Below are positions 23,053-33,700 of a stretch of DNA of 64,000 nucleotides, piece by piece (positions within the stretch are counted from its first letter, which is position 1; the number at the start of each line of letters is the position of its first letter). The notes beneath the pieces were generated by a model, which was not told the origin of the DNA, did not search any database, and worked only from the letters and a program-made list of their open reading frames with translations. The position numbers and the translations under genes were made by a program. Origin of the DNA: Stictocephala bisonia (lineage: Eukaryota > Arthropoda > Insecta > Hemiptera > Membracidae); contig JAQJVL010000793.1 in the NCBI GenBank assembly GCA_035578905.1, positions 1-64,000 of the forward strand, in the 5' to 3' direction.

Positions 23053-25850
23053 TAGAAATCGCTATCGTAAGAATTGATTGACAGGAAAACTATCAAATAA
23101 AAAAATTGTTTTAATGAACAAAAATTTAAACAAACCTTGCCATGTCATAGTATAATGTGAAGTTACTAATTAAGCCTGCCTTAACTAGACATAAGTATGT
23201 CTACTTATAAGTCCACACAACTCGTTCATATGTGTTACGCACTGGACCTATCCGTGGGAAAGCAAAGCGGACTCATTACAGTTCGTAATTAGGGTTATGT
23301 CCATCCGCTCCACAAACACCTTGGCCCGCGGCAGTCGGACATGTACTGACCGCTGATACGGAAACGACCGATGTTAGGATACTGATCAGGGATCACCAAA
23401 TGACCCGTCCTTTGTCATTAATTAGCGACACTTAATGATAAGTAATTTTATTTTAAAAACAAACTTAAATTTATTAGCCTACTCCTTATTAGGGTATATC
23501 GTGCGAATTTTCAACACACGAAACAATGTTGGTACTAAAAAATGTTTCTTTTATACAATTTACTCTAAAATAAAGTCTGTGCTGACTGGCTATCTTTAAC
23601 TACAGCAAAAGGCGGGAGAGGCGGTAAGGCAGATGGCACGAGCGACAGATGTCCACTGATGGCACGCAACACGCGCCACTTCACTTCCGCCTCCTGTCTT
23701 GCCAAATTTACAATTTAATGAACGGATAGATGGAACCCCTCCTGTAATTTACATGTTACGTCGATAACAAACAGGACAATGTGTCCGTTACCTAAATACA
23801 GTACATTACATTGTTGAAAACTGACACATAGACTATCCTATGTTACATTTTCCCCCAAACGAAAAAAAAATAGCCCAAGTAGTTTGATAAACAAGGAATA
23901 CAAACGAAACTATACATGACCTTATAACACAGTTTTCACATTGGCTTATTATAATGTATAGCACATATTACATATTTATATGAATTGACAGACTTGCTCG
24001 ATGTGTTAATACTGACATTAATTTGAGTACTAACTGGGCTTAAAAAGTGCAAAAATCCGAGAATATTAGTAAATAGGTTTTCTTTTAACGAATAACTAAC
24101 ATTAATTAGTCTCGTAAGAATTTTTAAGACGACACAACGTACCCAAAAAATCTATTCCATCCGACTAATCTAAAATGAAACGTTCACTATCTGGCTTTAT
24201 TCAGAAAAAAAAAAAAAAAAAAAAAAAAAAACAGTGAAACAAGCGTTCATATAAATGGAATTAAAAACTTCTTAACTTCTTCTTCAAGAGGCGAAGTTAG
24301 GGCTGTTAATAAATATACTAATAACTTGAAACAATGCTAAGATATCGAAATGGCAAAGTTAATAACAAATCTGGAAAGACAAACGTTAGTATACAGTATG
24401 TATATTCTATTCCTAAAGGACACCACATTTTCTCTCATTAGGGATGCAAAACAAAGAATACTAAATAATTATTTGTTTTAATTTATTTAAAATAAGATAA
24501 TTTGATTGCATCAAATAAGGTAAAACTTGGGTGTTGTGTGTTTGAATATACGTTAGGGGATATATTCAAATGTTAATTGTTTTTTTCTTCGATTTTATCT
24601 AGTGAGATTTCCAAAGCTAATTTATCTGAAAGTTTCAATTGTTTACAGAAATTAAGACGAAATTTGGAATTAATACTAAAAGTTAGTTCAATAAAACAAT
24701 ACATGATCGAAATCGTAAACAAATGACAAATAAAATATTCTTTTTAAACTTCATCAGACAATATCAATTAAATAAAGTGGAAACACTTATGGATCACTGA
24801 TGTCTTTCTTCGTTTTTAAAATAAGTAAAACTGTACTTTCTTCTTAATAGATTTACACATTGAGTGTGTGATTAAAGAATTAAGTACAGTACACAGGTAT
24901 TAACAAACATAATACTTGCTACGCGTCCTTAATTGTTAGTTAAAAGAAAACGAAGGTAACCCCAAGAAATTATTTATTCTGGGGTGCCTAACTATATCAT
25001 AAATTAAATTTGTGCAGGTCTAATATTTAAAATTATGATTTAATTTGTTTTGAAAATTTAACTAAAATATATATGAATCAAAAACTATACATTTATGAAA
25101 TAAAAAACTTTTTTCGATAGAAATTGAATTGAAAATTACAAAGCACATAATATATCTACGTTACATTTTTCCTTAGTATACATGAAATAGGCCAACTGTA
25201 TGTTTTTTTCACATAATATAAACAGATATATATATCTGTATATATTCTGTGGTTTTATATAATTTCTGTAAGATCGATAGACTAATTAGATGATTGGCAA
25301 CAATGCATGAAAAACAACAGACCTGAATAATTCGGCTAAGATAGGCCATATAGAAGAAGGAAACAGAGGTGGCCTTGGATTTCACGACCGACCAATTCAA
25401 CAGTGCGATAAATGTGTATCGAGTAGTTATTTCTTCACTTTGCCATGCGATGAACGCCGCCTTGCCAGTCCCTCCTTTATTACCCCAAAATTATCGAGGA
25501 TTAACTTGGTTATTATTTGTACAGATGTATAAAGACGTGCATTCGTTGTAATCTAATTTTAACTGCCTCCACACTGTTCGCTGCGGCCATAAGAAATCGA
25601 CCTTTGTATCTTTTTCTCTGTGAGTAGTTATATACTGGTAAGACGTATAGGCTACATTTGTTTTATGTTAGATCTTCCATTCTCACAGCGGAGACTCCTC
25701 TACACATGTTCCCCCTTACTACGATATTCTTAGTTAACAATGCATTGCTGAAAATGTATTCACGTAGCATTATTGTGCACTAAAGATAAATAAATGTAGT
25801 GGGATTTGATTAATAAGTTCTTGTCATAAACTAAATGTAAGTCAGATTAC
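23053..25850. other. AT-rich non-coding
   Basis: Contains a 27-base A run at 24205-24231, possibly a retroposon tail, but no body was recognised beside it. No gene seen. Confidence 0.4.
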
Positions 25851-25854
25851 AAAT

Positions 25855-26155
25855 GTTAGCTTTTATCCTGGGAGAAATCGCATTTTGGGAAATCGAAAAC
25901 ACCATTGTGTCGAGAACTATGTCCCCAAAAAGAAAGAGGACAAAGAAATCTTTATCGACCTTGAAGTGTTCCTTGGGGCCTGACGCAAGGAACCTGCATG
26001 GTTTCGGGAAGAATGGGAGGATTGTGCAAGGTCCTTTGCCAGGACCAGGGACGAGGCTGGAGCCAGGTGGACCGCAACTCCAGGTGTAGCTGTCAATTGC
26101 ACACGACCGAGCGTTAGACCGAACCTACAAACTGTACACGATATTTTACAGTAAT
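25855..26155 (+). other. Possible decayed coding segment
   Basis: One + frame reads protein-like for about 95 codons (HHCVENYVPKKKEDKEIFID, then, after one TGA near 25980, WFREEWEDCARSFARTRDEA) before a stop at about 26152. Composition is unlike the AT-rich flanks. Family not recognised; the in-frame stop argues for a relic or for two separate chance frames. Confidence 0.25.
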
Positions 26156-26779
26156 ACTGTACTTTTGACTGAAACTATAAGTGGTTAAACTGTATTAAGT
26201 AACATAATAATATGGAAATGTTGTGTATTAATGTATAACTGAATTAGATCTATAGATGGAACAAAACTTACACTGAATCAATCAAACTTACTTCCTCTAA
26301 CAATAAAGGAAGATTTCTTATCTAAGAATAATCTTATGTATGACGTTCTGAACAGCTGTTACTTTTTTACTAATTACAATCTCTCTCGTGTTATTCTTAT
26401 GATCGAAAAACGTACTTTAAGGGCTTCTCACACTCTTCAGGGTATAAATATTGAACAACGAAGACCTTATTCAAGACTACGAATAGGGGCAATTTTTTGA
26501 CACCTCATCTTTAAAATTAATCAAGGAGTTGCGTTAACAGAAAAAGGCTTCATGTTAAAAGGATATGTTAAAAAACAAACTATTGCATATCTCCCGATCA
26601 GAAATTGGTTTTCAAAAGGTTAAAAAGAAAATGTTATCCACTTCTTCATAAAAATTACTATATCATATCTTATGAACACCTAAAATGATCACGATTCTAA
26701 AATTTGTTGATTAAATATCGATATTCATTTCCTAACAATTACGGGCTCACAAACAAAAATATTATTTAAGTTTAACCAG

Positions 26780-26883
26780 AGGCGGTGCTGAGAGTAGAGA
26801 CGCGGGTGGTGGGCGACCAGGTGCACCGGCACACGACCCCAGCCAGCCGGCGCGTGGCACTGCACCACCTGGCCCCCTCCGAG
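26780..26883 (+). CDS. Candidate orphan internal exon, Ig-like by appearance
   Basis: 104 bases between a possible acceptor (gtttaaccag|AG) and a good donor (TCCGAG|gtaaca). One frame has 34 complete codons, nearly all ending in G or C, in a region where the flanks are strongly AT-rich: EAVLRVETRVVGDQVHRH-type sequence ending RRVALHHLAPSE. The last part resembles the strand E to F region of an immunoglobulin fold (hydrophobic-alternating strand, then L.PSE before an expected G.Y.C), but the exon ends there. The polypyrimidine tract is poor. Reverse frames are also open. Family assignment is inference only. Confidence 0.3.
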
Positions 26884-28616
26884 GTAACATATGTCCCCCC
26901 TCCCCCGGGGGGCAACAACAAACCACCTGTCATAAGGCAGCTGACGGCTGGTCCATAAGTATTCAAACATATCATTATAAATAACAGGTTTTTTAACAAT
27001 TAATTTACTGTATTCGGAGCTAAAAATTAACCAATTAAATCGACACATGAAAATTGCAATAATTGTATGTAATAATCGTTGTAATACGATCGAATTTGCT
27101 ACATTTACGAAGTAACGTCCTGCATGTAGGAAAAAACTTAGGACTTGATAAAGGTCGTAAAATTAACTATTGTTATATTGTTAACCACAAATACAAATAG
27201 TTTCAAAGCGTGCCTGATTTTCACATTTGAACACGAACTTCATTTATGCGACACAGGGAAATAAGTATACTGACATTGTCTGGCGGGAAATTGATTTGTT
27301 TGTATGATGAATTTTATTTTAAAACGTGTATATATAATATACATAAAATAATATATATTCGTCTCTATACCGATTATAGACTACGCTCGTTTTCCCCTCG
27401 CTACCGACACTACAAGTACACACGGGATGATAATAATAATATTTCAATCCACACGGTTTATAATTATGTAACAAACACTGAAGTTCTCTCTCTCACGAAA
27501 GTTGGATTAACTCATTCTCCACTGGCAAACATTAGATTACGTAAAACCATTCATTTCTTTCAGATGACAGAAATAGTTGCGTGTAACCACAATAAAGTAG
27601 TCGTTTACATTCTGTTTACAACACAAATGGGACGTGACAGACCAATTTAGACTTTCAAAGTAGACTTAGACTTTAGACTTCAAAGTTCCGATGTGTTTTT
27701 ATCTTAACATTCACAGCTTAGTATGTAATTTGATAAAATATTGTTTTGACTTATTACTTGAATTATTCATATGCTAGTCTATAAAATAACTTACCCCGTT
27801 GGATTGACACGTTGTGTGACGATAAAAATCCGAATAAACCAATTAAAGTTAGAATTTAGAAGACTATACATGAGAACTAAGAATATACATAAATTTATTG
27901 CTAACAATACTCGATTTACATACAATTCATGAAGACACTTAATCTTTTAGGTTTTTTAAGTTAATATGGTGTTAAATAATAATAGATTATTTTATGATGA
28001 AGCACTACGCAATACGCAATAGTCGAAGATTACGTAGAACTTACAAATTCGTAATTTATCGACTCTGTGATCGTCATCCGGTTCAAAGTTCGATGTTTCA
28101 CTAAAGAACACATTATGGCAGTGGTATCACATAACTTAATACGCAATTAATCAATTACATAAAATTAACGCGACCTTGTTAGCACTAATTAGTAAAGAAG
28201 CTTAACTAAATAAATTTAGTGACGGATAAAAGCATTTGATAGTTTAAATGACATTTAGATTATAATTCGACAATTTACTCTAGTTATACCATTGATTTGG
28301 TGTATAATCAAGAGTTATACGATTTGTATCATGCAGTCGTTAACTTGCTCAGCATATGCGAGTGTTAACAGTTTGTCTTTATGCCTAAATTATGATAGAG
28401 ACAAACATTTTGGAAAACGAAATTAAGATTATTTTCCGAACAAATTACAGATTGCATTTGTTTGTTTTTTAAATTTAATTTTAAACAGCATCAGAGTATT
28501 TGAGTTATTGATTGTGCTTTGTTTTGTGGTACAACTACGTTGTGTTGTGTCGTATTACATTCTAAAACCAACTGCTAACGAACACAAAACACACTATCGT
28601 CACCATTTATATATAA
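26884..28616. other. AT-rich non-coding
   Basis: A 134-codon frame at 27246-27650 is rich in Ile, Tyr and Asn, matches local base composition and shows no domain; judged to be chance. No transposon ends seen. Confidence 0.4.
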
Positions 28617-28698
28617 CTAGGGGACACCCCTGCACGCTTTGCGTGCCAACCCCGATGCTCGCTGCGATCGATACACCTCGGCCTTCGGCCTCAGCATG
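28617..28698 (+). repeat. Dispersed GC-rich repeat made of nested palindromes, copy 2
   Basis: AGGGGACACCCC, GCACGCTTTGCGTGCC, ATGCTCGCTGCGATCGAT, and CCTCGGCCTTCGGCC follow one another. Same order and sequence as the minus strand of 15659-15736, so it is a dispersed element end or a hairpin-type MITE. Confidence 0.75.
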
Positions 28699-28989
28699 TA
28701 ACTATTCAATGCAAACAAATTGGAGATTAACTATATAATGTAAAATAAAAATATTAAATTTAGTTACAGTATCTCACTCACACTAATTGCTTTGCCACTT
28801 ATTTAGCCTATTTCAACCATGTTCATTTCATTTATTTAACAGCTGAAGATTAAACTCATAGTAAAATATTAAAAATGCATCAATAGTATTTGAGTAACTG
28901 AGTATAATGTCAAACATTCAAAATAGACATGTTTATTTATTTACAAACCAGCTGTTATTAATTTACTAAAATCAACCCAATGTTATCCT

Positions 28990-29190
28990 TATGGAACAAT
29001 CTTTTAATGGTGGTTTCTACCCCTTAGAAGTACTTCATCAAGGTGAAAATACTTTAGTTGTCCTATTTAATTCCTAAAGAAACAGTGTACAAAATGTCAG
29101 CTCTCTACCTACATGGGAAGTTGGAGAATTAGTGATGAGTGAGTGAGTGAGTCAGTCAGTGAGGGCTTTGCCTTTTATAAGTATAGATGA
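28990..29190. other. Possible 3' part of a dispersed element
   Basis: Ends in a gagtgagtgagtcagtcagt run and GGCTTTGCCTTTTATAAG. Together with the palindromic block at 28617 it could be the two ends of one element of about 570 bp. This is inference from appearance; no second copy of this part is in the window. Confidence 0.25.
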
Positions 29191-29335
29191 GATCCGGTTA
29201 CACAGTATTTTAAAGTACAATAAACAAAAACACTTAAGGTTCTAATAAGTTCCTTGCAGAGGAACAAAAAATTTTTTTGTTGCTCGTCAGCTGTGTTGCT
29301 GTTATTTTATTCCTATTGTTGGACATTGTTTAGTT

Positions 29336-29682
29336 TATATTTTTGAAGTTATACTTCTTTGCGCCCGTTAGACACTTTGGGATGGGATGTTGGTCGAGAA
29401 ACCGCGTCACGCTGAAAAGTAAGAACAAATTTTTAAGAACTATCGATTAATCGATTGTTAATCGAAGAAATTTAATCGAAGAAATTACTGATAATGATAA
29501 TATAGGTGTATAATATAATAATGAAGTCACGTATAATATATTGAAGATAAATATATTGAATAATATTGAAAAATGTCTTATATTTCATTTATATATCCTG
29601 TCTGTTTGTGTGCGTGAGTGGGTGTATGAGAATGGCCAAAGAAGTATAACTTCCACCGTGTGGTCCGACGCACACCCAATTT
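29336..29682 (+). repeat. 347-bp direct repeat, left copy
   Basis: Matches 32424-32770 base for base with no indel and only two substitutions that I can find (near 29451 and 29540). Contains subterminal inverted repeats gaagttatacttctttg (29345) and caaagaagtataacttc (29637). The identity implies recent duplication or recent conversion. Confidence 0.95.
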
Positions 29683-30293
29683 TTTATCTTTAAAGTTTTG
29701 TTATATTTTGTGTTTCTTCTAATAAAAAAATGTGCTCTTATTGTGATAAAATAAGCGAATGAAGTCTTCATCGAAATTAGTAATTTTTTTTCTCAACATG
29801 AACATACAGTTTTATATTTTTACCATACACACTTTGAAAATGTTATATGTTTTAGAATGTTGATGGTGAATTTTTGTAAAATGATAGTAAAATGGTAAAA
29901 AATATTAATTTTTAAACAATCGTTTTGTAGTATTACTTACATCAACTTATCTTCAACATAAATTCACCGATTAAAAATCCCCCTTTTTTTATTATGAGTC
30001 AAGTGTAGAATTTCATTGTGTATTTTGGTATACATATGGTAATTCACGGGCAACCATGCTGTCATACATTGTTTTTAATAGAGCATTTAAATTCTTCTGT
30101 CTAGTTTTCATCTTCTACAGAATAGCGTTTATAAAGCTTTGCTTGGTTTCTTGGGATTTTGTTATTTCCAAAATTCTAATAAATACTTATTTTCTTCAAA
30201 TTAAAGGGTTATTTTTATAAAAAAAAGTTGTTAAATAGGATATAGTAATCATATTTTTATTATAATAATCATATTGGCCCTGGATTGGAAATA
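29683..30293. other. 611 bp of unexplained AT-rich sequence between direct repeat and Penelope element
   Basis: No frame or second copy seen. If the two 347-bp repeats are target duplications, this segment would be part of the inserted unit. Confidence 0.4.
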
Positions 30294-30717
30294 ATATATA
30301 ATTGAGAAATAAAATATATTACATTGTTCAATCACTTTTATTTAATATACTACATGTTTCGATCCTTAGATCATCTTCAGGTGTACAATGCAACAAAATA
30401 TCTTGAAGGCAACAGTAAAAATTTAAACTAGTTAAAATTTACTTACCTGAAAATACATAAAATAATAAACTGTTTTGGTTAGCTAGTTGTTATTATCACA
30501 GATGATGTAATATTAAATGTAAATATTGGAGTCTTTTTTGTGCAATTTAATGGTGTCTAGATATCTTTCTGTTGTATTTATTAGCTATGTATATTTTCTT
30601 TGTTTTTGTATATATGTATCAAATATAATGTTAGATTGGAAAGATATTTGGTCATTAAGTAAATTATTTGGATCAGTCTTTTCTGCTTTGTAGATGGCTA
30701 ATTCTTCTTTGACATCG
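30294..30717 (-). repeat. Left inverted repeat (pLTR-like) of the Penelope-like element
   Basis: Read on the minus strand it gives DVKEELAIYKA..., the element's own C-terminal coding tail, then the non-coding end with tacacctgaagatgatctaa and aataaaagtgattgaac. It pairs with 32000-32423. Confidence 0.88.
30356..30380 (-). ncRNA. Hammerhead-ribozyme-like core in the left pLTR
   Basis: On the minus strand CTGAAGA is followed by GATC-taag-GATC (4-bp stem II) and GAAAC, matching the CUGANGA / stem II / GAAA hammerhead consensus. Downstream ATGTAGTA offers a minimal stem III and a GUA cleavage triplet, and the flanks (gtacac / gtatat) can form an imperfect stem I. Penelope-like elements are known to carry such motifs. 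Activity of a single copy with so short a stem III is doubtful. Confidence 0.6.
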
Positions 30718-31646
30718 AGCTTTAAACTAATAGGACTCCCAAGGCTCCACAAAGAAACTGAGCTAACCAGGCCCCTTGTAAACTTTATCAACGCACCATC
30801 TTACAATTTATCCAAAGTGCTACACACTATCCTTTCTAATGAAATTTTACTAGAAAACAACAAAAGTTTAAAGAATACAATAGACCTTCTGAATAAAATT
30901 AAGGATATGAATATCCACAGCATTCAAACAATGGTCTCATTCGACATACAGAATCTATATACAAACATACCTATTGAAGAGACAATCACCATAATCACCG
31001 ACAACTTGAAACATCAAAAGAAATTAGATATCAAAGATATTGATGAGATTACAGATCTTCTAAAACTTGTCTTAAAACAAAACTACTTTGAATTCGAAGG
31101 AAAGTTTTACACTCAGAAAGATGGATTAGCCATGGACAACCCACTCTCAGGACTCATCGCTGATATCTTCCTCAACCACATCGAAAAGCATATATTGAAT
31201 ACAATCAACCCAACACTTACAAAAATTAAAACATACCATAGATATGTAGATTACATTTTTGCAGTTATAGAAGGGAATAAGAAACAAGCACAACTAGATT
31301 AATAATCTGCATAAAAATCTCAAATTTACACTCGAAACCGAAGAAAATTAAACCATCAATTTCCTAGACGTTACTATGAAGAAATCAAACAACCATTAGA
31401 ATTTAAAGTATATCGAAAACCAACAGCAACAGATCACACAATTCATTAACCATCCAATCATCCTTGGTCCCATAAGATTGTGGCATACAATTCCACGGTT
31501 CATAGATTACTGACTTATCCTTTAAATCAAGAAGCATACATAAAAGAATATTTTACAATAAAACATATAGTTAGAGCGAATGGATTCAAAACTCAAATAC
31601 AAACAAAACAAGAAGAAGGAGAACAATCTGAAAAAAGATATATATA
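30694..31646 (+). pseudogene. Penelope reverse transcriptase, broken
   Basis: The 5' part of the protein is missing. Seen: a SFKLIGLPRLHKE block, VSFDIQNLYTNIPIEETI (catalytic Asp motif A region), QKDGLAMDNPLSGLIADIF (motif B, with the usual GSP changed to DNP), and YHRYVDYIFAV at the active site, where the second Asp of the YVDD-type box is Tyr. After a stop at 31300 the sequence continues in the same or shifted frames (NFLDVTMKK, HPWSHK). The lost Asp and the stops make it inactive. Confidence 0.88.
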
Positions 31647-31649
31647 AAA

Positions 31650-32130
31650 ATGCAATACTATGGGAAAATCAACAATAGCATTAATAGAATATTTAACAAA
31701 AACAATACTGTTCTTGCACATACCGTCGACAATACTCTCCAAAAATTGTTACAAAACAATCCAACCACCTCAAATAATTATGACAAATCTGGTATTTACA
31801 GTATCAAATGTAATGAATGTCCCAAATTTTATATTGGCCAAACTGGGAGATCTTTCAAACAAAGATTTAAAGAACATATACCAAATAATTCCCAACACCA
31901 ACAATCCACTTACGCTGAACACTTCATATCCGAATCTCATAGTTATACATAGGAAAATAATATGGACATTTTTCAAATCTTACCAAAAAGCCTTAAACCC
32001 GATGTCAAAGAAGAATTAGCCATCTACAAAGCAAAAAAGACTGATCCAAATAATTTACTTAATGACCAAATATCTTTCCAATCTAACATTATATTTGATA
32101 TATATACACAGAAACAAAGAAAAGATACAT
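31650..32130 (+). pseudogene. Penelope GIY-YIG endonuclease and C-terminal tail, broken
   Basis: SGIYSIKCNECPKFYIGQTG followed by RSFKQRFKEH is a GIY-YIG nuclease core with the CxxC-like linker typical of Penelope proteins. The frame stops at 31950; another frame carries on with the tail DVKEELAIYKAKKTDPNN.... It normally acts with the RT on the same polypeptide to nick the target. Confidence 0.88.
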
Positions 32131-32423
32131 AACTAATAAATACAACAGGAAGATATCTAGACACCATTAAATTGCAAAAAAAGACTCCAATATTTAAAAT
32201 TTAATGTTACATCATCTGTGAAATAACAACTAGCTAACCAAAACAGTTTATTATTTTATGTATTTTCAGGTTAATAAGTTTTAACTAGTTCAAATATGTA
32301 TTGATGCCTTCAAGATATTTTGTTGCATTGTACACCTGAAGATGATCTAAGGATCAAAACATGTAGTATACGAGTATTAAATAAAAGTGATTGAACATTG
32401 TAATATATTTTATTTCTCAATTA
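32000..32423 (+). repeat. Right terminal repeat of the Penelope-like element
   Basis: Sense copy of the 3' coding tail and terminal region, ending ttctcaatta at the junction with the right 347-bp repeat. Confidence 0.88.
32336..32360 (+). ncRNA. Hammerhead-like core in the right pLTR, damaged
   Basis: Same CTGAAGA / GATC-taag-GATC arrangement, but the invariant GAAAC reads AAAAC, so the G of the catalytic core is lost. Stem I pairing is slightly better than in the left copy (gtacac with gtatac). Confidence 0.55.
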
Positions 32424-32770
32424 TATATTTTTGAAGTTATACTTCTTTGCGCCCGTTAGACACTTTGGGATGGGATGTTGGTCGAGAAACCGCGTCACGC
32501 TGAAAAGTAAGAACAAATTTTTAAGAACTATCGATTAATTGATTGTTAATCGAAGAAATTTAATCGAAGAAATTACTGATAATGATAATATAGGTGTATA
32601 ATATAATAATGAAGTCACGTATAATGTATTGAAGATAAATATATTGAATAATATTGAAAAATGTCTTATATTTCATTTATATATCCTGTCTGTTTGTGTG
32701 CGTGAGTGGGTGTATGAGAATGGCCAAAGAAGTATAACTTCCACCGTGTGGTCCGACGCACACCCAATTT
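32424..32770 (+). repeat. 347-bp direct repeat, right copy
   Basis: Abuts the 3' end of the Penelope-like element directly, whereas the left copy is separated from it by 611 bp. Offset between copies is exactly 3088 bp. No coding capacity; frames across it are artefacts. Confidence 0.95.
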
Positions 32771-33700
32771 GTTTTTTTATTCATCTATTATTGGCCATTG
32801 GGATTGGCAACCAAAATTGTAAATTATGATAGAATATTTATATCATAATTACAAAAAAATCAGATGGTATTTAATGGATTGAAATGTTATTCAAACTGAA
32901 CTGCCACATAGTTGCACTTGACACATTACCACAGTACCCATATTTTGTATTTGGTCATGCGATATATTTTTAATAAAAAGTTACAACATTTTGAAAGTTA
33001 CTGGTTACATTTTCCTTATAAAATTATATTTATATTGAAATAAATATGACTACCTCCAAATAAATTATTAAAAAATTAGCGTCAAAGAATATTGTTTGTA
33101 CTTTTTATTCTAGGAAAAGTACAAACAATATTTTTTTTAAATTGCTCATAAAAAAGGCTCCAAAAATTGCTGGAACAAATTTGTATCTTTTTTAAGAAGT
33201 ATACCTCTAATCTATTTATATTTGTATACTTTTAGAAATAGTATTTTTATACATTTCCCTTTACAATTACAAATAAAATAATTCTATGGAATAATTAAGT
33301 TTGATTTCTTTTTGATTTCTTTAACCTTGCAACAAGAGCTAACAGAAGATTATTTTACTAGAATTTAATTTACAACGTTTGATGTAATTTTAACGTAGCA
33401 GCAACTTTTTTTGTTTTAGTTGATATAGTGTTTACATCGTAAATTAATAATAGATTTGAGGTTATGCAAAACAAAACCGAATACACAGTTTTAGATTAAA
33501 TATTACTGAAACTTTTTTATTTATATCAATCTAAATATTCCAGCAATGTGTGTTTTTATATTAGTTTTCACATTTAGTTAAGTCAAAACAAAATGCTTTA
33601 ACTTGGATATCTGTGATTTGAATAACAAATTGATTATTATTACTTGTTACACTTCTTGTAATTTCTACAAGAAGTTTTTATGTAGTACAGTATGTAAATA
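32771..33700. other. AT-rich non-coding with one strong hairpin
   Basis: At 33088-33132 aatattgtttgtactttt and aaaagtacaaacaatatt form an 18-bp perfect stem around an 8-base loop. Could be a decayed MITE core; a small RNA precursor is possible but the stem is short for a pre-miRNA. Confidence 0.5.

Larger units (their letters stand above)
30294..32423 (+). mobile_element. Penelope-like retroelement with 424-bp terminal inverted repeats
   Basis: A reverse transcriptase segment (30694-31302 and continuing in broken frames to about 31646) is followed by a GIY-YIG endonuclease segment (31650-31952) and a C-terminal tail to about 32130. This domain order is diagnostic for Penelope-like elements. 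The left 424 bp (30294-30717) are the reverse complement of the right 424 bp (32000-32423) and even include the antisense copy of the last coding part, a common outcome of Penelope reverse transcription. The element is inactive: several frameshifts and stops. Confidence 0.92.

Noticed and set aside
27246..27650. 134-codon frame as a small protein gene
   Set aside because: Composition follows the AT-rich background, no domain, no conserved start context, no splice or poly(A) support.
33088..33132. microRNA precursor
   Set aside because: The stem is only 18 bp with an 8-base loop, too short for a usual pre-miRNA.
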